Below the pieces are notes generated by a model, which saw only the letters and a list, made by a program, of their open reading frames with translations, made no database searches and had not been told where the DNA came from. Below are positions 1-4,867 of a DNA stretch of 5,122 bases, piece after piece; position 1 is the stretch's first letter, and each line of letters opens with the position of its first letter. The position numbers and the translations under genes were made by a program. Source of the DNA: Bacillota bacterium (GTDB taxonomy: Bacteria > Bacillota > Clostridia > Christensenellales > Aristaeellaceae); assembly GCA_023413135.1 (NCBI GenBank), contig JAEZQK010000054.1, positions 1 to 5,122 of the forward strand. Reading direction: 5' to 3'.

Positions 1-229
1 CTCCGTAACACCGCCCCTGCCTGTGGCAGAATAGGGCGGTGTGGAGGAGGCTGGCGAAACAAGCGATGCAAGCGGCAGCGCAGCAGCGCGCCGATTGAGC
101 CAGATGGGAGGCGGGCCCTGGACCCAAAGAGGAGGATACGGAAGCCTCCTTTGGAAAGGAGGTGGCAGGCGATGCCTGACGGAGGATTGGTAGGCTTCTT
201 TTGAAAGGGTGTTGCCAGCATCATCCTCA
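1..229 (+). ncRNA. Candidate structured non-coding RNA, 5' end possibly outside window
   Basis: This stretch has no supported gene but many complementary segments. Seen directly: a perfect 9-bp stem ACACCGCCC (8-16) with GGGCGGTGT (34-42), capped by TGCC/GGCA (18-21 with 25-28); GCTGGC (50-55) with GCCAGC (214-219), which would close a large domain; GAAGCCT (141-147) with AGGCTTC (192-198); CCTCCTTT (145-152) with AAAGGAGG (155-162); and CAGGC (166-170) with GCCTG (174-178) around a GAT loop. Some stems share bases and so are alternatives. GGAGG recurs at least five times. A T-rich tail (229-241) follows the closing stem, which favours the + strand. The layout, a closing stem plus internal hairpins in about 220 nt, recalls large Firmicute RNAs such as the raiA motif. 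That family name is a guess from general resemblance, not a match. The strand and both ends are uncertain. Confidence 0.45.
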
Positions 230-721
230 TTATTCTCTTTTCCCCACCGAATAAGGGTTTATAGGCTCAAGCCTTTGACTTTGGGGAATTTGCGCGGCGA
301 GCTTTTCGAGCTTCGACATGGCAATAGGCCGCGTTCCGGTCGACCTTCGTTTTCCGCAAGCTTCCCATACAGGAGCACCGGGGCCATTGTATACTTCCTG
401 CGCCTCACCCGTATTATCATCAATCCACAGGACGATCAGGTGCTCCGGCTCGCTGCGCAAGGCGATGTGATGCCGGCCCTGTGTTGCCTTGATCTGTACC
501 AAACGGCCATCAGGCGCGATGGCATCGTGCTGCTCCGTAGAGGATGGCAGCAAATCCAGGCCGTAATGATAAGCGGCGATCACTTCGCCGATGCTGCCGA
601 TCAGATGGCCGTCAAGCGTGAACTTTCTGCCGGGGAAGGCCTGCTCCAGTTCTGTTGATATTCTGAACAGTTCCCGAATGCGCTGTTTGATATGTTCAAT
701 AACATCATGGCTGTACGTCAT
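230..721 (-). CDS. DUF6998-like protein, possible PD-(D/E)xK-fold nuclease-like domain
   Basis: This encodes a soluble 163-residue protein with no signal peptide or membrane segment. After an N-terminal helix (about 5-30) comes GSIGE (42-46), then HDA with D66, then VQIKAT (75-80) with Q76 and K78. The order helix-Glu, Asp, QxK is the spacing seen in PD-(D/E)xK nuclease-like proteins. The overall sequence resembles the small bacterial DUF6998 family, whose function I do not know. The C-terminal part (110-163) has a basic patch (GKRR, 123-126) and a leucine-rich helix. Catalytic activity is an inference, and the fold could be used only for binding. The start is the ATG at 721: AGGTG lies 5 nt upstream, whereas the GTG at 727 would overlap it. 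The gene stands alone and converges on the structured region at 1-229. Its GC content matches the chromosomal genes rather than the AT-rich DNA on its 5' side. Confidence 0.75.
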   Translation of the reverse strand: MTYSHDVIEHIKQRIRELFRISTELEQAFPGRKFTLDGHLIGSIGEVIAAYHYGLDLLPSSTEQHDAIAPDGRLVQIKATQGRHHIALRSEPEHLIVLWIDDNTGEAQEVYNGPGAPVWEACGKRRSTGTRPIAMSKLEKLAAQIPQSQRLEPINPYSVGKRE

Positions 722-789
722 GGTCACACCTACTTTACATGAAACTCGTAAGCGATTTCAGGCGTAGTACTAAAGGATATGTTGTCATG

Positions 790-818
790 ATTTTACACAG
801 TATTCTGTTTGAAAGCAA
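790..818 (-). promoter_or_regulatory. Candidate promoter for the DUF6998-like gene
   Basis: On the minus strand, TTGCTT (818-813) is followed after exactly 17 nt by TAAAAT (795-790). The -10 box matches the sigma-A consensus in 5 of 6 positions and the -35 box only in its TTG. Transcription would start near 783, giving a leader of about 60 nt. This is the best candidate seen, but the region is AT-rich and chance matches are likely. Confidence 0.3.
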
Positions 819-1002
819 CCTCACAAACGAACAAGTATGAAACGATGTATAAATTAACCCTCATATAAAGCAAAAAATTCGGTGCTGCGGCGGAATCTAA
901 TCTGTATCGAGCTAACCGTTCCTTGCACTCCGCCCCTTGTGTTCCCAGGATCTTCAATCCATGGTAAGTGCACTGGCCGTTCAGCGACAACCAATTCTAC
1001 CC

Positions 1003-1029
1003 TTTTTAGTGCTTTTAGTGTTTTTAGTG
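1003..1029 (+). repeat. Three tandem 9-bp repeats, left arm (TTTTTAGTG type)
   Basis: TTTTTAGTG (1003-1011), CTTTTAGTG (1012-1020) and TTTTTAGTG (1021-1029) lie head to tail with no spacer, differing in only one base. Each unit is the reverse complement of the CACTA-type units at 1192-1218. The resemblance continues two bases inward: both arms are followed by AT when read toward the centre. Such arrays commonly bind a protein cooperatively. Confidence 0.85.
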
Positions 1030-1042
1030 ATGGTGCGTGGGC

Positions 1043-1071
1043 TTGATGTGATTTTAGGTAATCTGTATAGT
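1043..1071 (+). promoter_or_regulatory. Candidate promoter inside the inverted-repeat element
   Basis: TTGATG (1043-1048) is followed after 17 nt by TATAGT (1066-1071), 4/6 and 5/6 matches to the sigma-A boxes. The start point would be near 1078, which puts the left triplet repeats about 50-75 bp upstream, a usual place for an activator. No gene follows directly. The transcript would cover the AT-rich dyad and the right repeat arm, and could in principle reach the methyltransferase. Confidence 0.35.
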
Positions 1072-1083
1072 AAGGATAAGATA

Positions 1084-1106
1084 AATAATTATATTATATA
1101 ATTATT
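1084..1106. repeat. AT-rich perfect dyad near the centre of the repeat pair
   Basis: AATAATTATA (1084-1093) and TATAATTATT (1097-1106) are perfect reverse complements separated by TTA. All 23 positions are A or T. The dyad sits close to the midpoint (about 1110) of the two triplet arrays. It could be a protein site, an easily melted segment, or chance in AT-rich DNA. Confidence 0.6.
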
Positions 1107-1191
1107 ATAATGCCGTTTTTGCTGTTCTAACTGAGTTTGTAAGTATATGTCTGTACCTTTATGCTTTTCTTCGTATTCAGGCCCCAAGTAT

Positions 1192-1218
1192 CACTAATAA
1201 CACTATAAACACTAAATA
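1192..1218 (-). repeat. Three tandem 9-bp repeats, right arm, inverted relative to 1003-1029
   Basis: CACTAATAA (1192-1200), CACTATAAA (1201-1209) and CACTAAATA (1210-1218) keep exactly the 9-bp period of the left arm. Read on the minus strand they are TATTTAGTG, TTTATAGTG and TTATTAGTG. The TAGTG core or its near form is kept in every unit and the variation falls in the T-rich part. Confidence 0.8.
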
Positions 1219-1387
1219 GTCAGTACTGTTGTTCCAGGTATAGCAGCAAGTACAGTGTCCATGTCCAAAGCATAGGGACGGGTTTTTGTTATTATTCTAA
1301 GCACAATGAGCCATCCCCTGTGTTGTTTGACCAATCTCAGGACACAGGTGATTAGGAAATAAAGTTCGCTCAATCTGCCGCGTACGA

Positions 1388-1416
1388 TGGACAAAGGAAT
1401 ACGATTGTGCTAGAAT
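1388..1416 (+). promoter_or_regulatory. Sigma-A-type promoter with extended -10 for the methyltransferase
   Basis: TGGACA (1388-1393) and TAGAAT (1411-1416) are separated by exactly 17 nt, each matching the consensus in 5 of 6 positions. TGC directly before the -10 box gives an extended -10. Transcription would start near 1423. That rules out translation from the TTG at 1417 and points to the ATG at 1489, leaving a leader of about 66 nt. Confidence 0.7.
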
Positions 1417-1488
1417 TTGGCAAACGATCCGGTGCATGTTCTGCCCGCATTTCGCTCGGCTGCATGGCACTACTATGGGGGTGATAAG

Positions 1489-2307
1489 ATGATACGCGAA
1501 ATCAGGACGGGCACGGATGAAAGTGTTCTGGACGAAACATCCACCGGCGGGCTCGGCCGTCTTGTGTTCCACCATCCGGCAGGCACATTCGCGTTGACGC
1601 CTGCAAGCCATATTCTCCTGAATGCGATCGTGCAAAATCAAGCCAGGCTTCGCGGCACGGGGATAGACTGGGGCAGCGGCATCGGCTGCCAGGCCATTCT
1701 CGCGGCCCAGATCCCCACTGTAAGCAAAATGTACGGCCTGGAGATTTCCATGGAGAACGTAAAGGCGGCTGCTTGGAACGCCAAGGAAAACGGTGTGGCC
1801 GATAAGGTAACCTTCCTGGCGGCCGACTCGTATGCGCCTTTTGATGGGGATGACCGGAAGACGGTGGAAGGCCTACGGGGAAACGTCGATTTCATCCTGT
1901 CCAATCCCCCATCCAGCGATGGAGACGACGGGTTCGGTTTCCGCAGGATCGTTATGGACGGCGCCAGGGCATTTTTGAAGCCCGGCGGCATCGTGCTTTT
2001 GAACATCTCGTATCAGTACGGGCCGGAGCGGGTTGCGCAGCTTCACCGGGCCGGGAGCGGATTTCATCATGAGGGCGTCGTTGCAAGCACCGACTGGGTG
2101 CCCTTCGATCTGAACCGGCCGGACCTACTTAATTGCCTGCGCCTTTACGCCCGTGAGGAGAAAAGGGGCGGCCACGACTACGCCTTTTCAGAGGATGGCT
2201 TTGATGACGACTTCGTCAATGCGCGAACCGCGCTGAAGACCTACGAGGATTGCGGAACGAGCCCCTTTACGAAATGGCAGACGCATCTGTTCCGATATAT
2301 GGGGTAA
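1489..2307 (+). CDS. Class I SAM-dependent methyltransferase, substrate unknown
   Basis: This 272-residue cytosolic protein should transfer a methyl group from S-adenosylmethionine. The Rossmann core is clear: motif I TGIDWGSGIGC (57-67), the acidic residue ending strand 2 at E85 (GLEIS), an acidic AADS (111-114), and motif IV SNPPSS (138-143). NPP-type motif IV is typical of the RsmC/PrmC-like group, which methylates amide or exocyclic amino nitrogens in RNA or protein. The usual fourth-position aromatic residue is replaced here by Ser, so the substrate cannot be read off. The roughly 35-residue N-terminal extension and the acidic C-terminal region (235-245) are outside the core. The start is the ATG at 1489, preceded by GGGGGTG at a spacing of 5 nt. 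An in-frame TTG at 1417 would add 24 residues, but it lies at the promoter start point and lacks a ribosome site. The gene appears monocistronic and faces the converging small gene at 2402-2578. I see no strong terminator between them. Confidence 0.8.
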   Translation: MIREIRTGTDESVLDETSTGGLGRLVFHHPAGTFALTPASHILLNAIVQNQARLRGTGIDWGSGIGCQAILAAQIPTVSKMYGLEISMENVKAAAWNAKENGVADKVTFLAADSYAPFDGDDRKTVEGLRGNVDFILSNPPSSDGDDGFGFRRIVMDGARAFLKPGGIVLLNISYQYGPERVAQLHRAGSGFHHEGVVASTDWVPFDLNRPDLLNCLRLYAREEKRGGHDYAFSEDGFDDDFVNARTALKTYEDCGTSPFTKWQTHLFRYMG

Positions 2308-2401
2308 ACTTTGGGAAGGTTGGCGGACGGCCTGTTTTTCGACGGCTGCTTTTTGAGTGAGGGCCTGTAATGTGGAGAAGAAATATAAATACCGTACGAT
2401 G

Positions 2402-2578
2402 CTATTCTTTTTCAAGTAGCGCATTCGTATCCGGTTTCAGAATATCAAACACTTTCATATCCAGCTGTTCCTCCGACAAATACATTTCCTCAGCTTGCTT
2501 TTGCGCATCCTGCAAAATTGCTATTGCGCGCGTAGTCGCTTGAAATAGAGAAATATACATTTCCTTATACTCCGACAT
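2402..2578 (-). CDS. Small acidic hypothetical protein, 58 residues
   Basis: The predicted protein starts MSEYKEMYISLF and is rich in Glu, Gln and Ala. Residues 5-35 should form a single long amphipathic helix. There is no signal peptide, membrane segment or cysteine. It reads like the small hypothetical proteins found beside XRE regulators in Clostridia mobile elements; I recognise the type but know no function. The start is the ATG at 2578, preceded by AAGGTGG at 7 nt. A longer frame reaching 2689 would run through the promoter and into the divergent gene, so it is rejected. The gene is divergent from the XRE-type repressor (2683-2922) and shares its control region, so it is probably regulated by it. 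Its AT-rich composition differs from the methyltransferase and the two-component genes on either side, which suggests joint acquisition with the repressor. An antitoxin-like or accessory role is possible but nothing shows it. Confidence 0.65.
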   Translation of the reverse strand: MSEYKEMYISLFQATTRAIAILQDAQKQAEEMYLSEEQLDMKVFDILKPDTNALLEKE

Positions 2579-2609
2579 ATAAACGCCACCTTGCTCTGAT
2601 ATTGGAGCA

Positions 2610-2638
2610 ATTATAACATAACTTCTTTGTATAATCAA
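2610..2638 (-). promoter_or_regulatory. Promoter for the 58-residue protein gene
   Basis: On the minus strand, TTGATT (2638-2633) is followed after 17 nt by a perfect TATAAT (2615-2610) with a TGT before it, an extended -10. The start would be near 2603, about 25 nt before the ATG at 2578, with the ribosome site in between. Confidence 0.65.
2630..2635 (+). promoter_or_regulatory. Candidate -10 box for the XRE repressor gene
   Basis: A perfect TATAAT lies about 50 nt before the TTG start at 2683, with a start point expected near 2642. No good -35 box stands at the right distance, so it may be weak or need activation. It overlaps the -35 box of the divergent minus-strand promoter, so the two promoters should compete. 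A second TATAAT at 2678-2683 has a TGT extension, but it overlaps the start codon and would bypass the ribosome site. Confidence 0.4.
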
Positions 2639-2682
2639 GCCATATTTGCTCCCAAAATAGAGCTTGATGGCAGGTGTTATAA

Positions 2683-2922
2683 TTGGCACAAAGTATTAAG
2701 TCAGATAAAACTATAGGAGAAAATATAAGAAAAGCAAGAAACGCTTTGAACATGACGCAGGAGCAGCTTGTCGCCAAACTGCAAATATTGGAGTGCGACA
2801 TATCACGTGGTACGTTGGCTAAAATCGAAGCCGGAATACGGCATATCTCAGTAGATGAAATCAATTCGATCAAAGAAGCTTTGAATATGAGCTATGAAAG
2901 CTTTTTTGTTTCCGGTGAATAA
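2683..2922 (+). CDS. XRE/Cro-CI family transcriptional regulator
   Basis: This 79-residue protein is almost entirely one helix-turn-helix domain of the phage Cro/CI type. The first helix is at about 11-22, followed by the positioning helix TQEQLVAKLQ (25-34). The recognition helix and conserved tail, ISRGTLAKIEAGIRHIS, span 40-56. The last helices (57-75) end in ALNMSYESFF, a common ending of the domain. No ligand or protease domain is present, so it should act as a simple dimeric DNA-binding repressor. The start is a TTG at 2683 with AGGTG (2672-2676) 6 nt upstream; no ATG lies before the helix-turn-helix. The rare start codon may keep expression low. It is divergent from the 58-residue protein gene and the inverted repeats between them are its likely operators. 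Its AT-rich composition suggests a mobile-element origin. The DNA target and any wider regulon are unknown. Confidence 0.85.
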   Translation: MAQSIKSDKTIGENIRKARNALNMTQEQLVAKLQILECDISRGTLAKIEAGIRHISVDEINSIKEALNMSYESFFVSGE

Positions 2923-3052
2923 CAAATCCGATGAGTGTGGGTTCAGAATTAAATTGTAATAGGATGCGAACTCAAAAAACTGAGATTCTGTGCTTTTGCA
3001 AACGCCGGGTGTAAATACAGGGGACGCAGACTGTGTGAGATTTTTTGCACAC

Positions 3053-3105
3053 GGGCATTTGTGATGCCTTGGTACCGTCAAGGATGGTACCGATGCCTGT
3101 TTTTT
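3053..3105 (+). terminator. Probable intrinsic terminator after the XRE gene
   Basis: GGTACC (3071-3076) can pair with GGTACC (3086-3091) across a 9-nt loop. GGGCAT (3053-3058) can pair outside it with ATGCCT (3093-3098), with one G-T pair, leaving a 12-nt bulge. Six T residues follow at 3100-3105. GGCAT can alternatively pair with the nearer ATGCC (3064-3068), so two mutually exclusive folds exist. It ends transcripts from the left; the two-component operon has its own promoter just downstream. Confidence 0.5.
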
Positions 3106-3121
3106 CCTTTTCTTCCTTTGA

Positions 3122-3163
3122 TGACGAAATTGTCACCCGCATGATGCCCAAAACAGGTATAAT
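3122..3163 (+). promoter_or_regulatory. Promoter region of the two-component operon
   Basis: A perfect TATAAT (3158-3163) lies 20 nt before the ATG at 3184, giving a start near 3170 and a very short leader. The -35 position at 17 nt spacing (ACCCGC) does not match the consensus; TTGTCA (3130-3135) is 22 nt away, which is too far. An imperfect dyad, TGAC-6 nt-GTCA (3122-3135), sits just upstream of the -35 position. A weak -35 box with an adjacent dyad fits an activator-dependent promoter, possibly autoregulated by the encoded response regulator. Confidence 0.5.
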
Positions 3164-3183
3164 GGAATAGAAGGGGGATGTCC

Positions 3184-3882
3184 ATGAAGCGGATCCTGTT
3201 GGTGGAGGATGACAAGACGATCGTCATCGGCCTGGAATATACCTTGCGGCAGGAAGGCTATGAGGTGAGCTCCTGCTATACCGCTTTACAGGCCAGGGAT
3301 GTGATTGCCAAAGCGGACTTCGACCTGTATTTGCTGGACCTTTCGCTGCCCGACGGCAGCGGGTACGACCTGTGCCGCCTGATCAAGGCCCGCTGCAACG
3401 CGCCGGTGGTATTCCTGACCGCCTGCGATGATGAGGTGAATGTGGTAATGGGCCTGGATATGGGCGCCGATGACTACATCACAAAGCCCTTCCGCGTACG
3501 GGAGCTGGTTTCCAGGCTGCGGACAGTGCTGCGCCGCTGCGGTATGGAGGCGGGAAACAGGGATGAAATGCATCTATTCGACATCGTTGTAAACACCCGG
3601 CAGGCTAAGGTGACAAAGAACGGCCAGGAGATACCCCTCACCGCGCTGGAGTACCGGCTGCTGCTCACGTTGGCTACCCATCCCAAGCAGGTGCTGAGCC
3701 GGACGCAGCTGTTGGAGGGTATCTGGGATATCGCCGGGGATTTTGTTACAGACAATACGCTGAGCGTATATGTAAAGCGACTTCGCGAGAAAATTGAGGA
3801 AGACCCCCAAAACCCGCAGATCATACAAACGGTGCGCGGGCTGGGGTACAGGGTGGGTGACGGATATGCGCATGTACCGTAA
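3184..3882 (+). CDS. OmpR/PhoB-family response regulator
   Basis: This 232-residue protein is a complete DNA-binding response regulator. The receiver domain (about 1-115) has the acidic pair D9-D10 (VEDD), the phosphoacceptor D52 (LLDLSLPDG), T79 (FLTA) and K101 (TKPF), so all phosphorylation residues are present. The winged-helix effector domain (about 128-228) contains LTALEYRLL, the recognition region DNTLSVYVKRLREKI (190-204) and the C-terminal hairpin TVRGLGYRV, which are signatures of the OmpR/PhoB group. Phosphorylation by the downstream kinase should promote dimerisation and binding to direct repeats. The start is the ATG at 3184, preceded by AAGGGGG at 6 nt. An ATG at 3178 would overlap that site. 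It overlaps the kinase gene by 17 nt, so the two should be co-translated. The signal and targets are not shown; VanR/BceR-like roles in cell-envelope or antimicrobial response are common for such pairs but are only an inference. Confidence 0.95.
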   Translation: MKRILLVEDDKTIVIGLEYTLRQEGYEVSSCYTALQARDVIAKADFDLYLLDLSLPDGSGYDLCRLIKARCNAPVVFLTACDDEVNVVMGLDMGADDYITKPFRVRELVSRLRTVLRRCGMEAGNRDEMHLFDIVVNTRQAKVTKNGQEIPLTALEYRLLLTLATHPKQVLSRTQLLEGIWDIAGDFVTDNTLSVYVKRLREKIEEDPQNPQIIQTVRGLGYRVGDGYAHVP

Positions 3883-4867
3883 TCCGGAGCTCAGGCGGTT
3901 TCTTATGCTGCTTTGCATCCTTGGGGCGGCGGCGAGCGCCGGCTGCTATTTCTTTGCGCAGGCAGCGGTTTTCATCGCGGGGGCCGCATCCATTGGCTTT
4001 ATTTCGCTATTGCTTGTATATACCCGCAAGCGGTACCAACATATCGATAAGCTCAGCGCCTACCTGGCCAGGATCAACCGGGGGGATGATTCCCTGGATG
4101 TGCGGGACAACGCCGAGGGCGAGCTATCCATCCTAAAAAGCGAAATCTACAAGGTGACAGTCACACTAAGGGAGCAGAATGAGCTTTTGCTTAAGGACAA
4201 GACCGCCATGGCCGATGCGTTGTCGGATATTTCCCACCAACTGAAGACGCCCCTTACCTCCATGTTCATGATGACCGACTTGATTTTGGATGCCGGACTT
4301 ACGGAGGAGGAACGCCGCACCTTTACGGGCCGCATCCGGCTGCAGCTGGAGCGGCTGCAGTGGCTGGTAACTTCCCTGCTGAAGCTGTCTAAGCTGGATG
4401 CCGGCACCGCCCGGATGGAGCCCGCGCCTGTAGTGGCTAAAAAGCTTTTGGACAGGGCTTTGGAGCCTTTGCGCATCCCCATGGAACTCAAGGAACAAAA
4501 GCTGAACCTTTCGGGGGAAGATACAACTGTATGGTGCAATGAAGCCTGGACCGCCGAGGCGCTTTTGAACATTTTGAAAAATTGTGTAGAGCATACGCCC
4601 GTTCAGGGGGAAATCATCATCGCCTTTACCGAAAACCCGTTGTTTACCCAGGTGAGGATCACGGACACCGGCCCCGGCATAGACCCAACAGATCTGCCGC
4701 ATATTTTCAAACGGTTCTACCGGGGCAAGCACGCATCCGACGACAGCGTGGGCATCGGCCTGGCCATGGCCGCCGCCATCGTGGAGGGGCAGGGCGGAGC
4801 GGTGGAAGCCAAATCCCATCCGGAGCAGGGCGGAGAATTTGTGCTCCGCTTTCCCAGGCAGCCGTAA
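3866..4867 (+). CDS. Membrane sensor histidine kinase, two closely spaced TM helices
   Basis: This 333-residue kinase is the partner of the preceding response regulator. Two membrane helices (about 11-29 and 33-52) are joined by only a few residues, so there is almost no extracellular sensor; this is the layout of intramembrane-sensing kinases. A linker (55-115) contains EGELSILKSEIYK (85-97). The dimerisation domain carries the H-box DISHQLKTPLT with phosphorylatable H124. The catalytic domain has an N-box (NILKNCVEHTP, with N235 and N239), a G1 box DTGPGI (267-272), an F-box IFKRFYRG (280-287) and a G2 box GIGLA (296-300). All key residues are present, so it should be active. The start is the ATG at 3866, inside the regulator gene, with GGGTGA about 5 nt upstream. 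A second ATG at 3872 is possible. Kinases of this layout often work with an ABC transporter that does the sensing; none is visible in the following 255 bp. Confidence 0.93.
   Translation: MRMYRNPELRRFLMLLCILGAAASAGCYFFAQAAVFIAGAASIGFISLLLVYTRKRYQHIDKLSAYLARINRGDDSLDVRDNAEGELSILKSEIYKVTVTLREQNELLLKDKTAMADALSDISHQLKTPLTSMFMMTDLILDAGLTEEERRTFTGRIRLQLERLQWLVTSLLKLSKLDAGTARMEPAPVVAKKLLDRALEPLRIPMELKEQKLNLSGEDTTVWCNEAWTAEALLNILKNCVEHTPVQGEIIIAFTENPLFTQVRITDTGPGIDPTDLPHIFKRFYRGKHASDDSVGIGLAMAAAIVEGQGGAVEAKSHPEQGGEFVLRFPRQP

Larger units (their letters stand above)
728..1387. other. Gene-free AT-rich interval of about 660 bp
   Basis: No reading frame here has a family resemblance, a good ribosome site or the codon use of the neighbouring genes. 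The longest minus-strand frames (793-990 and 1212-1394) lack Shine-Dalgarno sequences. Bases 728-840 probably carry the leader of the minus-strand gene. Bases 841-1000 contain a GGCGGA/TCCGCC pair (889-894 with 929-934). Bases 1003-1218 hold the inverted triplet-repeat arrangement described separately. Bases 1219-1387 contain two possible hairpins: an imperfect one, GGGACGG near 1275 with CCATCCC (1311-1317), and a perfect CCTGTGT (1317-1323) with ACACAGG (1342-1348). The interval looks like accessory or decayed mobile DNA, but no transposase remnant can be read. Confidence 0.6.
2608..2685. promoter_or_regulatory. Nested inverted repeats in the divergent control region, candidate operator
   Basis: CAATTATAAC (2608-2617) and GTTATAATTG (2676-2685) are perfect reverse complements. 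Nested within them, ATCAAGC (2634-2640) pairs with GCTTGAT (2662-2668). Both pairs lie between the two divergent genes. The outer left copy covers the minus-strand -10 box, and the outer right copy overlaps the start codon of the repressor gene. That placement is what an autoregulatory XRE protein would need to block both promoters. Confidence 0.5.

Noticed and set aside
1..226. A minus-strand frame open from an ATG at about 222 to the window edge (75 or so codons)
   Set aside because: It lies opposite the strongly self-complementary segment, has a Pro/Arg/Leu-rich low-complexity composition and no ribosome binding site. It could be reconsidered if the missing left part showed a protein domain.
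793..990. 65-codon minus-strand frame
   Set aside because: It starts at a TTG without a ribosome site, matches no family I recognise and lies in AT-rich non-coding DNA.
1417..1488. 24-residue N-terminal extension of the methyltransferase from a TTG
   Set aside because: The TTG directly follows the -10 box of a good promoter, so it would lie upstream of the transcript start; the ATG at 1489 has a strong ribosome site.
2308..2401. A terminator between the methyltransferase and the converging small gene
   Set aside because: T-runs occur near 2335 and 2350, but the only hairpin before them has a 3-bp stem.
3065..3098. T-box-like words (TGGTACCG twice) before a T-run
   Set aside because: The full T-box antiterminator word and a stem I with specifier loop are absent, and the downstream gene is a response regulator, not an amino-acid gene.
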